This document shows positions 13,336 through 27,621 of a stretch of 64,000 nucleotides of DNA, piece after piece. Source of the DNA: Varroa destructor (taxonomy: Eukaryota; Arthropoda; Arachnida; Mesostigmata; Varroidae); NCBI RefSeq assembly GCF_002443255.2, contig NW_019211458.1:39565897-39629896 (forward strand), in the 5' to 3' direction. The notes under the pieces are model-generated. The model was given only the letters and a program-made list of their open reading frames with translations. It did no database searches and was not told the DNA's origin. Numbering within the stretch: position 1 is the stretch's first letter; the number at the start of each line of letters is the position of its first letter. A program made the position numbers and the translations under genes.

Positions 13336-13847
13336 CATATATGGGGGAAACTATATGACGAGTGTTGGAAGGTTAGGGAGACACGTGTTGAAACGAGGTG
13401 TGAGCGAAACGTGCGCTCTAATTGGCGCTCATATTGTCTCTCGTTAGAATAACGCGCCGCATGAAATACGCTGAAATGACGATCTGGAAAGGAAAAGGAT
13501 TATACAATACGAGAAAGCCAGAGAAAACCCAAGAATCGCTTGGTCGAAAGACTTCAAACAGCAGAACTGCACTTGAACCCATAGAGCACCCGCGCTAGCC
13601 CGTCTTGAAAGGAGGCAGCAAATAGGGAATAAATTGATTGAATTAACAGAGCTAGTATAGCTCTTAAGTTAAATTAAGGGCGTTACGTCGCGACCTACAT
13701 GACAATGGAACCCAAACAGAACTAAGGATGAGAAAACGGCCAATTTTTAGGTCACTTTTTGCCGCCTCAACCATGGCTGACTGGTGCGACAAACAAAAAT
13801 TTAAGCGACTATATTCTAAGCTAGAATAGTACAATCATTAAAAGTTT

Positions 13848-13853
13848 AATAAA
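13848..13853 (+). promoter_or_regulatory. Candidate distal polyadenylation signal AATAAA
   Basis: This hexamer lies near the end of the A-rich plus-strand flank. It would be the distal end of a transcript from the exon at 4835-6370 if the long 3' UTR idea holds. By itself such a hexamer is expected often by chance in AT-rich DNA. Confidence 0.2.
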
Positions 13854-14889
13854 TACTTTACAAAAGTTTCACGTGTTTTCATTAAAATTTAGTGCTATAG
13901 CTTTTGAGATGTTCAATCATACGATATGCCTTTAGTTAAATTCGCACCTAAATTATAGTTTAGGTAAATTTTTGCACTTTATTACTGTTTAGCTTCTGGT
14001 TCAAAAAATATAGTATATATAGTACAGGGCGACGCATGGCTCCCTATGATATTGTTTGCACTCAGAGAAAAGGCAGACTAAGCGCCTTTGGTCCCACCAC
14101 CAGTCTAGCCAGTTGCTCGTGAAACATCATTTCGGCAAAATGGCATCTTAGGACTGCTGGCAGCCAGGCCTGTAATTACGTGATGATGACATTTAACTGC
14201 TTATGACTATGGTGAAGGTATATAGTAGGTGAGGTGCATTATGTCTGGCTGACAGCAAACGTCTCTAAAAACGAGGTTCGTCATAACTTTCTCGCAGAGT
14301 GCAACAATTGCTGCGTACGGCGCCGAGTTGACATACGTTGGCTCTTCCTTAACGTTTTTCAAGACAGCTCCTATAATTCGCTCTGTTATAGTAGACCTAA
14401 TGTGGCGTGTTTGTGGCTTCATGGCCAAAACAAATCAGTCCGTCTAAATTAAATGACCGCCATCACGATAATACTCGCCGACAGCCATCGATTTCAACAA
14501 AAACATAATCCTTGGAGGGTAGTGAATCATTCTACTGAATTTGATCCATTCTTCGTTTCATTAGTTTTTTTAGAGTTATATCCGGGGTTTTCTACATTTT
14601 TATTAAGATGTATTTTATGCACAATCAAGTCTCCAGGAACACAGATCCTTTTTTCCTTTATGTGTTCCTGTCTGCAGTATCCTAAACTGTTGATGAATGG
14701 TGGAGCGATACGTTGAAAATCTCCGTATTAGCCTAAAATTTAAAAATATAGCGAAAAAATGTATTTGAAATTTTTAGAAACAGAAAAATCGGTCTTAGCT
14801 TGCATCTTGTTCATTTATAGATACATACGTTTAGGTGCATTTGAGGTCGCTGGAATTACTTAGAATCTGCTTGCTATCATGGTAATATG

Positions 14890-14913
14890 CACACACACAC
14901 ACCCACACACACA
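14890..14913. repeat. (CA)n microsatellite with one CCC interruption
   Basis: CA units are broken once by CCC and run into an AT-rich tail. Confidence 0.9.
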
Positions 14914-16014
14914 TATAAATATAGATAGCGTAAATATGACCCTTTTTAGTTTTTTTAATTACCGCTATTTCGTTAAGCGTTTTGTTTTTCGAATTAAATC
15001 ACTTTATTCAGGGTTACAATAAGCGTCAGTCGTACGCGTTTCTGCTCGACGCAGTTCATCAACATAGCGGCGACCGATAGCTGACTTAGAAAGAAGATGT
15101 TTGTGAATGACGAAACAGACAGATCTCATGGTCCTTAGACAACTAGCTCTATAGAGAAGAGGCACTCGATATTGATTGCAATGTAGCCCCCAACAAAAAA
15201 TCTATTTAGACTCAGTTGGTCGCATACTCGAATTTATTCCCTACGATGTTCCTGATTCTCATCCAAACAACGTCGCCCCCCCAGCGCAGATAACGCAGAA
15301 ATGTTACGCTACCAAAACGGTATTTTCATATACAGTTTTAGCGTACCCACAGATTATACAGCCGTCTGCAGTGGCCGTGATGCCATGTGCTGTTGGTATA
15401 CACAGAATCACAATTAGTGGTATCTGTGAATATCTACACGGCATTCTGGAGCTTTGTAGAGCGCAGACGCGGCACCCAAGCGATGCATTTAATGGCGTAC
15501 CCCGGACCTTTTAAGGGCAGTGCGCTTTGGGTGGCTAATAGACACCTCATTGGGCATAGCGAGCATGAACGATAAAACCGGCGTGCCAATTTTCTCTACT
15601 TCGAATCCCATCACGAGAAATCTGGAAGATACACAGATAACCCAAATGGGTTGACAGCTACCGGAAATGCTAATGCAGTTACATTGCAGTGTCATAGTTC
15701 TGTTGAGAGAAAGCTAATCACACAAACAGACAAGTTCTCTAAATAGGTTTTTTGCGGTGAGGCCTTTCAGCATTAATAGCTCCATTGTAAACTAGCCACA
15801 AGCTGATAAAATTAGCTACCGATCCTTTAATAGGAACAGTCACTATATTTGTGTTCGTCTAATAGTAACAGTAAACCGGAACTAAGACCTAGACGATTCG
15901 CCGGCTAACCTATAGTGCATATCAGGTAAATAGCAGCAACAGTACGATGTATGCCATGGGATTACGTAGTCCTTCTGACTAGCCATTTACGCAGTCTACA
16001 TGCACTAGCAAAAA

Positions 16015-16033
16015 GTAGTAGTAGTAGTAGTAG
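16015..16033. repeat. (GTA)n trinucleotide repeat
   Basis: About six perfect GTA units in non-coding DNA. Confidence 0.9.
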
Positions 16034-19000
16034 GGGAACGACATGAAGATCTCATCATCGTTCTTCTGTTCAGTGATTCAGTCAACAAGGGGACTCATTT
16101 TTTTTTCTGCCAGCTGCAGAATATTATTATCTCATCCTATGCGTTCTAGATTGCGTTGAGAGATTACTGTTGCTTGACTGGCTTCTTGTGGGCAAACAGC
16201 TCTAGGCAAACAAAAATGCGTAGGTGGTTAGCTTGCACGTAATGGGACGGTACGGAAGATCAATCAGGCGGAGATGTTTCGATAATGATACTTTTATTCG
16301 GTATAAATGGACGACTAAATAAATTGTCGCTGGTATTATGTCACACAATCCATTGTAACGGTACAGTTAGGTTATAAGAATAAGAAAAAAAAATTTAGCG
16401 TTGTGGGTTATTATGGTATAATCGTAGCGATTAACCGTATTCGAGTAATTACAGTTCTTCTTCTTAGAATCCATTGAGATTCAGTCTATCAGGTATATAA
16501 CATGTGGGAACAATAGAGTCAAAAAGTGACCAGCAAAAAATTTCGACCGTTATCGTTTATCTTTTTGACAGCATAGCTGTTTTGCCCTTCGTCGTTTCGT
16601 TTGAGGTTAGGCGGATTCGTCAGATATTTCATTAATCTTCAACACCCTTATCGTTTCTTCGGTGTGTAGTATTATTAACCGGTATTGTACAGCACTGAAT
16701 CAAAACAGCCACCAGCTTTGTCGAGCACTGCTCTAAACCAGAATTCAATTTAACAAGATCTGTCTGAAATCGTACGTTTTACTACGCGAACTAATAACCA
16801 TAATAAGAGTAACAATATATATTGAGCAAGTAGCTTTCATCGTCAGATGAGTCTGAACCGCGTGTTGAAGGTAAAAAAAAAGAAGCTCACGTTTTTGTGA
16901 AGAAAATTCGACTGTCGTGTACTCGGTTGTTAATATAATAATATTCATATTGATGGATTCTCTAGTTGGATCTGCACATACCCGTACTATCTCCTATCAT
17001 GAGGACCGTTTTTGTCCATTCGCTCGTCTCCTATGGCATTAGCTAAACGTTCGGACTGAATAAGCCCACGCGACAAACCCTCGATTGCAGGACATGTTTG
17101 TCCTGTAGACATTCTTTAGTAGGCGGTAGATAAATAAACGCCTTCTACTTGAACGAAATAAGGCTTGGGTATACCACACTAGCGCGCTTGATACGGCAAT
17201 GGCGAGCACTAATAATAAAAATCAGAAAGTTTGACAAATCAAAGCTTCCTCTCGATAGTGTACCCTTGGTTTCACAAAATTCCCGGTGGGAATTTCTCAC
17301 ACGTCGCCTTTTTGGAAAGCATGTTTTTCTTTCTTCTATGCAATTTCAAAATAAAAAATGATCTCGTATCGCTAATTTTGCAAATAGCAAATTTCTTGGT
17401 TTTTTTTTTGGAAAGTAGAAGCACCTAACCGGTGCTTTTACCTATAAGTCGACTAAGGGTTCTTCTTCTTCGGGAATACTCGGAATATCTCTGTCCCGCA
17501 CGTTATTTTGCTTTCGCGCTAGGCACTACGCTTGAATAAAGACGAGATCCCTGTCACCGGAGATTCTCCAATTAATGTGTAATATTATAACAACTTACCT
17601 TCGTTCTTTTTTTTCCTGTTCCTAGCTCATGGTTTCATAGTCGGAACAAATCGAATGCAGGCTCAATATATGTATATACACAGTGAAGTAAGTCCCAAAA
17701 CAAGTCTATGAAATCAAACTATTGATGTATGTAATTCGTAATCAACAATAGGATAATGGTACTGAATAGTAAGTACAAGGCCGAGATTTGTTGCGTTTAA
17801 TGCGCGAGTGATTGTCATAACTGCCTTAGCAATAATACCATATCTAGTAAGTCAGGTGTTTATTGTTCAATGAACTATTGAGAAAAAATTACTCATGAAA
17901 GTCATGTAACCGTCGATAGTGTATCAATAAGTGCGCTTCAACTTGAGATTTATGATATTAGGACAATATTAAGAAGATAGAATTGCAATACAAATCCAAT
18001 ACTTTCAATATGTACATATGTATTTTTGGCAGTTAGTAGTGTGTACTTGTAAAGTGTAAAAACGTTTAACTTTTTGATACGGGAGTCCGGAGTTGGTGGA
18101 TACAAGTCCGATTCGTCAAAGCTTCTAATGATTAGGAAAAGTTCGTCATAATGTCTATGCATATTAATTTGCGTACGCCAACGTGACAGCTCGCCTTAAC
18201 AAGGATCAAAAAGCCTCTAAAGCTACATATAGTAAAAAAAGAACCGTCTCCGGTAATGAAGACAACGCCGTAGGGTTTTATTTCGTTTTAGCTACCATTC
18301 TTAATTCGTATCTTCAATGTTGTTGCTAATCGTTTACGAGCGTATTATCTGGGTTATAATATGTCGTATGGTCAGGTTTCGAGTCACAATTAACTAAGCA
18401 TCAGTATAGTTTTGAGCTTCTTGGTGAAGCTTTCCTTTACAGAAGATTTAGAGAAGTGCGCGTATTGATTTCTATTCGGATAAGCCCTTTGGAATTGCTC
18501 TATGTTACGTAAAGATAAATTGCAGGTACTCTAGCAGTTATGCCATGCTTCCAAAAATGACTGGCGCTCAATTGAGCAACACACGGATCGAGTTTTCGAT
18601 TCTAAAATTAAACATTAAATTTGGAAATGCATTTTATTTAACTCAACGGAGCGTGTACTACAATAAATTTATGTTGAAAGCTATGGAAGTTGTATAATCC
18701 GACGAAAAGATAGAGTCATCTCTCTGTAACAGTACAGGAAGAAAGTACGTTCCTCTCATTTAGAATGTTATCTTTCAATCACAAATTACATGCCCCTTAT
18801 CTTCTCGTAAATAATAAATATCAAACGCCTACTATTATCTGATGCTTCGAGATAGGTGCTGCCATCTTGAGCCCTAGTTCATTTTTCTTTGATACGGAAT
18901 ATTGATGCCTTATCGAACAAGTAGGTTTCAGTGTTTCCACGTGCCGAGCACTTTACAAAACTGCAGATGGCCGACTTGACTTCTTCGAAGGCCATTCAGG

Positions 19001-22000
19001 TAAGTTTCATAATGCGAAATTCTTAATATGTCGCATAACCAATCACCAAAGGATTGTTTTTACAACGAAGTCGTTTTGTATACTGTTAACAATTAATATA
19101 CGTTTACCCTCATTTTTGGGCGCACCCTCATAACTTCGGCTCCGGTGAGTAAGTGAAACGGCGCAACTCCACAGGATAAAACTTTCAAAAAGCGCAAGCT
19201 ACATATAAATTCTTTGATAGTTCTACCACTTTCAGCGGAAATAATCGCACTTCAGGCCATACCAACAATGTACACTACACAGTAAACATTAAAACCGTTG
19301 ACGAATTGGCTGCACAGTCTCGTTACAAGTTCACTTCTGAAGTTGAGGCGCCGTCCTGAAAAAGTATAGTATTAATTGGATTCACGGTCTCAGAAGTAGC
19401 ATGTCGGCTATTTCTATGATCTTATACTGGATAAGAGGTTCGATACAAAGAAAATTAAGCATAGTTTCGGCAAAGCCAGTATTCTTCGAATCAGGTATAG
19501 CATAGCTTAGGGAAGACCAAATGCCCTTCAAATATAATCCAGCACTAATCCCCACAATGAATAGTGCAATGCAAAAATTTGCTCGAAAACTTTCCCATAT
19601 GATTTATATGACGACAAACCACACAGGGGAACAACGCCATACTACCGCATAGCGTAGCTAGTTATACTGAAACTTCTGCATTCGGAACGGTTTGTGTAGC
19701 GTCTGACTTCATTCAAGAGGTCCCTGTTTTAAAATGAATAATGCATGATACGATCTGTAAGGCTAAAGATTGTTGTAGTTATTAAGGAAAGAAACAATTT
19801 ATTTATTTTATTTACGGCAGATTGTTCTTCCGTATGTCAAATTTCCATAGAAACCAAGACCTCAGTAGAAAAATCTGAATAACTAATCATACGAAAATGC
19901 AATCAAGTTAAACAATCGGTAAGTTCAGTTATAACTAATTATCAGTTAAATCTAATGTCAAGCTTGACATACAGGTCTTCCACTGTTCGTCCGAACATTA
20001 GACTACACTAAAGTTGTATACCTAATTTTTTGAAAATAATCGCACACAAACTCGAGACAATTTCAGTGTGATAAAAAATGAGCTAAGATCGAACCTAGCG
20101 CACGGCGCATGGTACTGGCTTGGTGTGAATTCACTACTAAATGCGGAAATCATAAAGTATATAAATCTTCGGAAAGATATAATGTAGTATAAAGGTAGGA
20201 AAACTACATACGATGCCCTTATCGTATCTTGTCAATCATTCCAGGTAAATTTGGATACGGCTACCAACCGAACCAAGAGATGGTTGTTTCCGTCGTCAAA
20301 ATCAAACTTTATTTTATATTTTTTGTTTATATTTAACGAAGCGAACTAGTGATAATTTCTACTAGAGAAAGCTGTTTCGTTCCTTCAAAAAAATAATAGT
20401 CTGCCACATCTATACATCAACGAAATTCTGCGTGAGTAAATAGAATGATACTTGCGCAACGTGGATTGCCTTAGATACAAATATATAAGAAGCACTACAA
20501 TAATTATGACAATGCTAGAACGCGAACTCAGTGATGGATTTCGCCGTTTCGGTAGCTATGATTGTCTGTACTCGCAAATATGACGTGACAGACACGCTTT
20601 TATCAAGGATGATGCGTTTTTCCATTATCGTAAAAATTTGTCACTCGTATTATTTACACGGATATGATCGCGAAGAATAATAGACGTCTTCCTTGTTTGC
20701 CTTGACGAAAGTGGAAAATTAATTTGCCCATTGGCTAGGCTACCGCCCAATATTCGAGGTGTAGCTAAAAAACGTTACCCTTTTTATATATATACATATA
20801 TTTTACGTAGCTACTTGACTTGCTCTTAGTTAGAAAGTTATATTTAATGGAGATAGTGGGTAGTTAAGTAGCTGTCACAGTGATGAAGATAGTATACCCT
20901 TTAGCAAACGGCAGTCACCGGAAGTTTGAATATAGCTGTTATTCGTTATTGTTGAACAATTGCCTTCGTTTTTAATTAGATAAAATAATATTAAAATAAA
21001 CTTCGTTACATTTAAAAATTATACTGTATTTCTCCAAACAAAGGTCTTTAGGACGCAAACGGGAAAGCAAGTTTGTTTTTATTCAACAACATTTTTCCCT
21101 TGAGTTTCACCTGAGCCCCACCCCCAATATCTAAAATATAGGGCTATCTTGATTACGTTCTTGCACATTTGCTGCATGTCAATAATGTTTGCATACAAGC
21201 TTCATAGACTAAATTTTACCACCTAACGAATGAGTATTGATTGATGAAGTTATTCAACGGGCATCACGGATTTTCTTGAAAAGCACGTCTCGAATTTTAC
21301 GCTTAGCATCGCCGTTAGACGTTCTATCAAACGGCTGTCTCTCAACAAGGAGCGCAGTGTATGTATAACCTGATCCGAAACCACACCACCACGTGTCCCT
21401 AATATTATAAGGCAAACAAATTATCCATTACGCTATCGCGAGGTCACTATCTCACGAGGCCTTGAATCCTTATTTCTGCCGTGTTGTTTGCCGCAGTTCC
21501 TATTGTCGAATTCATGAAATACTACGTCGGTGGGCCTCGGACGCGGCGCCCTCTCAGGCATCGTCAAGACCATAGTAACAAACAGTTTTCTCCTTGTGTT
21601 CACGCGACATTCGCTTACCGCCTGTGACGATATTTAATTATTTTTTTTTCTTATTATCTTTTCATTCCTTTCATTATGCTAAACCATTCATTTTCGAAAT
21701 TCGCAAAGATTATTTCGATCCGTATATCAATGAGCATGACAAGTTCAGTGATCTTCATCCAGTGTATGCAAATCAAGTATATACGGAAACTCCGCAATTT
21801 ACCGATCCCTGAAGCAGACTATCCGATTTAGTTGAAAGTTCTCTCGATTTAAGTATCTGTGCAAACGACATTCCTCCATCATTGAATTAATGTGGCAGTC
21901 TGTGCAGTCTGATTGGTAATGGATAGCAAAAGTTCACTAAAAAACCTTAGGTTAGGAAGTAGTGAGCTTTTGTAAATGAAATTCTATAGAAGAATGTAAA

Positions 22001-22026
22001 TATTGTACGTCTAAGTGAACTGAATG

Positions 22027-22066
22027 TTCCGCATATAATATATATACATATATATTATATGCGGAA
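22027..22066. repeat. Perfect 19-bp inverted repeat (palindrome) with 2-nt spacer
   Basis: The left arm spans 22027-22045 and the right arm 22048-22066, with AC between them. The arms match at every base, including the non-repetitive outer ends TTCCGC and GCGGAA, so this is more than a TA microsatellite. It could form a cruciform or an RNA hairpin, or be the remnant of a very small foldback element. No target-site duplication is obvious. Confidence 0.85.
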
Positions 22067-23935
22067 AAAAGCTGGATTCACTATTCTACTAGAGCGGAGA
22101 TTATTTTGCTATTTTATTTTTTATAAAGAGCTAGTACTTTCATGTGTTTTTCGTTTAATTCGGGACTAGGACATATAGTTAGTCACAGTATCGGACTAGC
22201 GTTTCGTGGGCAAAGCACACGCTGTCCTATGTTATTACTACTATTCTGGCGGTACTTAGATCAAATTCAATTATCACAGGCTGCAGAATGACCGTATACG
22301 CTTATTCCAAAACCTTGTAACAGTCAGGTTTACGCTGTTCGACTTGTATGTGCCGAAGCGTCATTCTTTCGAAAAATACGTACCTTCGATTGGGTTCCTT
22401 ATATAGCCACGGCCGTACAGGTATTTAGGAAACGTGTAGATAAACTTCTCTTCGCCTTTTTTTGGATAGGACGTGCTCGCTATACATCACGTTTAGAAGA
22501 CGAGTCTAGGCGAAAATTAGATTTGGTCAAAACACGCACATCGAGCCAGCGATCTTTTTGTCGTAGATTCATCATCACGCTGGGTTAAAACCTGTCTCAC
22601 CTTGTTCGTCCACAAGTGTACACCTACAAAGTACTAAGCTAAGCGAAATAGGTAAGTTATATCCTTATTGGAACTTGGTTTCATAGTTGACCTCCGCAAG
22701 TTTGAAGCAAAATTCTAAAGCTATTGTGAATCACGGTATTTATGTACTTTTTGTGCTATATGATAATCTAAATAGTCCAAATCTATCAGTTTCGATAAGA
22801 GTTTACTGAATAACAACAAGCCTGAAGTAAGTAAAAACGTACGTAAGAAGCGCAGAATCGAAAGTCGGAGTGTTTCGCTCTCCATGATAAGCTCCGACTG
22901 CACTGTATTTGGTATACAAGAGATACGCTTGTCCCTCGTCCATTGAACATTTGCAATTGTATCGTATTATAGTAGCGGAACAATCGTTGCCGGGTGGTGC
23001 AAAGTGACAGATTGCATTGCTCTACCGTCATTGCAAACGTAACAAAATGTGTATGCACATTATGATCCGCTTGTTACATTGGTAATCTTTACTTAAACAT
23101 AATTTTTTTACGTTGCTGCGTCTGTGTCACCTTAGCTCAGGAGTTATATTTAGGTCTATATCGGTTTTATCGCTTTTTTCTTCTTTAATTTCTAAACGAA
23201 AAATGTCTCTTATTGATGTAAGTTACCTTCTAACGATACCAATTTTTGTTACCAGATCTTCGATTGGAAGCAACCGATCAAACAAACTTCTTGAGTCCTA
23301 TTTACCTCGCAATTTTGTTCATTGGTAAGTAACTAGCTTTCTAATTGGGAGCACACCTGATGCATGTGAGTGTGTGTAGGCCATCATTTCTAATATACTG
23401 GAAAAATAAAAATGATACTAGAGTACTTGGGACAATATCAACGTACCGAATGTATCGGTAAAGTTAGGGAAAGATACACTTACAACGATGTTTGCTTTGA
23501 CAGATGATTCAAAAATGCCTCGATTCCATCGCTTCCTTAAATTCGTTTAATTACCTTAAGAGGTTTACTCGAATTCAATGAATATACTCTACGGTAAAAG
23601 ACTCTTGTACGGTACCTAGATCTAGAAGCTCCCGCGGCTCGAGTGGTGAACATGTCATTAAATCTTCATCATTCTAGACTCGGTCATTAAAAACACCACT
23701 AGAAAATCAAATGGCAGAAGAGTTCTTTTCACTTATACGCAAACTCAAGGTTCGTATTAAATATGATGTCCATTGAGCTCGCTTGTCTTCTCAGTGAATC
23801 TTCAAATTACTCCTACATTAAAAAACTAATAACACTTTTTGTTATCATAGTATACCTATATTGTATTAATACTATGGCGTTTCAAGCTTAGGTTGTAGGC
23901 ATTTCTTAGAAAATTCTTGCAAATTACCTCAAATC

Positions 23936-23953
23936 TATATATATATATATATA
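23936..23953. repeat. (TA)n microsatellite
   Basis: A perfect TA run of nine units. Confidence 0.9.
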
Positions 23954-25532
23954 AAATATGAAAATCATTTCGTATTTTCATATTTCGGCACCTTCTCTTC
24001 GTATAATAAATGTATTGCAGGAGAAGGCATCAGCGTTAATACAGTTGACCCAGGAGCAACCAGGACTCGAATCACATTTCATAGGAGCACTTCGATGGCC
24101 ACTTTCTCCTTTTTCATCTACCAGATCTTTGGAGGGGTCGTTTCTTTACTTTGAATGGAAATGTAATTGTACAGAAACCTAGAACACTTTAATACTGTTA
24201 TGAAGGTCTCACCTGACAGTTTCCTTGAGTGGATTGCTATATTGTACAGCTCGACCGAGGCAGCAGGATCAGCTTTGCAGCACTATCCTTGAAGGGGTCA
24301 CCGGACGCCATCTTGTTGTCGGCTTGCTTGTCGAAATAGACTGGAACAATCGGAGAGTCTACAAGTGAAGCCGAAGAACAGTACTAATTACTGATATTCT
24401 GAATTTACCTAGCACATTAGAAAATATTGGTCAATACGCGTGCTACGCTTTACTAGTCGATGGCTGCTAGTCAATAAATGCGAGGAAGTATTTCTTTTCT
24501 GTAATCCAGTTAATTTGCTATTAGCTACCAAACATGAATCCCAACAGAACGATATAGTATATTTTCGTTTGATACGATCGCTTCAATCAGTCTTCTGTAG
24601 TAACATTAACGATTCTCTTCATTTCAGCAATTATCTGCTGATCAATGCTGATGATTTAATTTCAACAAAATATTCAATTAAAACGTGAAAATATTCATTT
24701 CAAGATGAAAATCCCTACGATACGGTACCGATATAACCGATGCTGCTCATAATGAAAGTCTAATCAATCCTATGCCATCATTATACAGGCTGCCTTGTGC
24801 GATTTATATTTGATGAAAGTATCCAGGCTTCGCTGTGTGCGCATCAGATATTTATTATTTACGCAGAAGTACATATAATTTCGTAATTAGGACAATAAGA
24901 ATTTCAATAGAGCGTAATTCAGTGTTTTTTTTTTTTAGTTCTGTTAATTGATAGGGGACAGATAGTGAGATAATAAAGCACGAATTCGGCACCACCTCTA
25001 TAACCTCTATAATATAAGATGAAAACAAATTGCCAATGTTTCATATTATGTCTACTTTATTGTTTTTATTGGTATGTTTGTCATTAATTCATTATCTTTT
25101 GCTTTTAACGTTCTCTCGTTTTCAGTCACTTGCTTTTTATTTTTGCCTTTCTTCAAACTAGACCTCGTTCGTTTATTGTCCAGTACTTACCTTCTTCGAA
25201 TTGTAATAGTAATACGTATGCTGGATATCAGTCTCCGTACATGAAGGCAGTAATTGTCGATTCATATAGTAATTTTCTCCACCATCATAGCCATAACAAT
25301 ATGTGTACCTTCCTTATTCAGCATTGGAACCTTCCTTTCAATTGAAATTTTACGTCGTTTTTCTGTTCTGGCCGGCTTTCTTACCATTAAATTTGTTTGC
25401 CATTCATTCATTCTGATAGGTATCCAAGCCGACAGCCCCGTACTCGAACCACAGAATTTGTTTGCTGATAGCCACCTGCCCGCAGCGAAGCCAAGTTACT
25501 TGTTGTTTCTATTTTTTACTTTTAACATTTCG

Positions 25533-25555
25533 TATATATATATATATATATATAT
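25533..25555. repeat. (TA)n microsatellite
   Basis: A perfect TA run of about 11 units. Confidence 0.95.
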
Positions 25556-25837
25556 GTGTATAAATTCTACTTTTCATTGAGGACCGCTTTCTAGTGTGTT
25601 TTTTCTGTCTACATTAAAACTGTTTTGGGAGCCGTTACCGACATTTTCCCTAACAAACGCTGTTCGTTGCATTTATTAAATCTCGTTTTTCCTTCATATG
25701 TTGAAGATTTACCCTATCATTATCAATAGAATACTCTTTGTGAATAAGCGCTATTGGTAGCAATTAGTATTTGTTGTAATAATAATAGCCGTTTTATTAG
25801 TATCACCATTATAATAGTTTTATTACGTTTGTTCTAC

Positions 25838-25838
<1 letters not shown>

Positions 25839-25894
<56 letters not shown>
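25839..25894. repeat. (TA)n microsatellite, 28 units
   Basis: The longest TA run in the window, about 56 bases. A (TAA)n repeat follows 45 bases later. Confidence 0.95.
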
Positions 25895-25896
<2 letters not shown>

Positions 25897-25939
25897 GACA
25901 GGCCATAATCATAACAATAGCCAGTGCATCATTGTATTG

Positions 25940-25962
25940 TAATAATAATAATAATAATAATA
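25940..25962. repeat. (TAA)n trinucleotide repeat
   Basis: Seven or more perfect units directly downstream of the long TA run. Confidence 0.9.
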
Positions 25963-26116
25963 GTAGAATTATAAGAAAAATAATATCTATAATTATATGA
26001 ATAACAATTGTTATGATCACCTGGCAGAAAAGAGAACATGAACGTTAAGAAGGCTGCCTGTCCGCAACCGTTCTATTATAAATAAAGATTTATCGCCAGC
26101 GGCTTCTGCTGTATAT

Positions 26117-26169
26117 GTCGTCGTCGTCGTCGTCCTCCTCCTCCTCCTCCTCCTCCTCCTCCTCCTCCT
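26117..26169. repeat. Compound (GTC)n-(CTC)n trinucleotide repeat
   Basis: Six GTC units change to about twelve CTC units. On the PIP5K sense strand this reads GAG units then GAC units, giving a pure purine tract of about 35 bases. Confidence 0.95.
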
Positions 26170-27308
26170 ATTGTAGCCTCTTTCTTTCTCTTTCTTTTCG
26201 ATGATTCATGTTGTTGTTTTGGTACGATGCTTACTATGGTTGATAAAAAGGATTTTTTTCTCTAGTTTCTCATTTGTGGCTAATCCTGTTGGGCTCACTG
26301 TTTTACATAATAGCTCCTTTTCAATTTGCATAATTTTCCAGCTCATGTTTAGTCGATCTTCTTACTCGTTTGTACAGATAACCATAACTCTTACTAGTAT
26401 TATCATCCTGAGCCAAAAAATTAATTTGAAGGATCGTCATCCCCGCTTGGTTGGGGGTTATTCATCGTGTCTTCCTCTATTATAATATTGCATTTGTTTT
26501 TGTTGCTTGCCGTTGTGTTACTGGTTAATTTAGCCCTATCCTATGAATCTTATTCATTCCTGTTCCAATCCCCATTCCACTGGAATCGGAGGCCGTTGGA
26601 AACTGGTAGTAATGATGACAATAACAACAGTCATAATAATTCCATTAATTATACTAATGACAATAAACAAGAGATAAGGCGACCTCCCGACGCCTCGAGT
26701 CCATCGCCATTATTAAAAATAATACGCGACAGTCGTTACGCCCACACGGTCTTCCGGCTGTCGCCTAAACAACACTTAATATCATACAATATTTACAGTA
26801 ATATATTCTTCTTTTTGTTGCTGTTATCGATGATGGTGGTGGTGGTGTTGTCGTCGTAAGTGCTGTTGTTATGCTATTCTGTCTGCCGCTTGGGTGTCGT
26901 CTGCTCCTACGTAATACATGCGTTATTATTGTTACTATTATTCGAAACAATCATTTATTTCTTGCAGTATTAATTGTATGTTTATTTTTATACCCTATCC
27001 GTCATCGGGACCGCACTTGCGGCCTGTGTGAATGTAAACGTATTAGGCCTATACGCATGTGTGCATGTGTTCTAGCTGCACATAATAATGATGATGATGA
27101 TGCTGCTGCTCATAATGATCTTACTGTATTTCCGTCTTTTTCGGCACTGTTGGTGATCAATAGGTTGATGTAATTTTTCGGCATTGTCAAATTTGGCTGT
27201 TTCGATCTCGTTGTTTTACCTTTCCCCCTTTCTATTCATTGTCTGTACTTCTACATAAATTTGTATATCTATGATGTGAAATATCTCTTAATTCGTTTGG
27301 ATCGTTCA

Positions 27309-27332
27309 GTTGTTGTTGTTGTTGTTGTTGTT
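27309..27332. repeat. (GTT)n trinucleotide repeat
   Basis: Seven to eight perfect units, which read AAC on the PIP5K sense strand. Confidence 0.9.
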
Positions 27333-27621
27333 ACTGCTGTTGTCTCTGTCGCTATATGGTATTTACAGAGCAAGGGCTCAGATGGATATTTTCAGTCTGT
27401 CAGGCCTTTCTCTCTTCCTCTATTTATCTCAGCCGCAACTTTTTTGCTCGCTCCCTATTGCTCATAATATTTTGCCATTAATACTTCATTCGATGTATCT
27501 GTACGTATAGGGCACCCAGCAAGTGCAGGTGTCATTCGATCCACAACAGCGCTTATAGACTATTTTTTCTGACTAACTTCAATGAACCCTTAACGAGCAA
27601 CGGAACAATCAATGCTCAGTG

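Larger units (their letters stand above)
6405..13870 (+). other. Long A/purine-skewed 3' flank, possibly a long 3' UTR
   Basis: No convincing coding frame is present. The plus strand is markedly rich in A and purine runs with CAA, CAG and AAT repeats (for example about 9520-9575 and 10420-10450), interspersed with TA microsatellites. The skew fades near 13.2-13.8 kb, where an AATAAA occurs at 13848-13853. A long 3' UTR of the gene ending at 6370 would explain the strand bias, but intergenic DNA is equally possible without RNA data. Confidence 0.35.
13871..25000. other. AT-rich spacer between the two convergent flanks
   Basis: All frames are short and none resembles a known family. No splice-bounded coding segment was recognised. 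The stretch holds a CA repeat (14890-14913), a GTA repeat (16015-16033), a TA tract (23936-23953), a poly-T run near 24926 and a perfect palindrome (22027-22066). I see no intact transposon, although old fragments could not be excluded by eye. Confidence 0.5.

Noticed and set aside
16015..16033. Regular short repeats considered as a CRISPR-like array
   Set aside because: These are simple trinucleotide microsatellites without spacers, in a eukaryotic genome.
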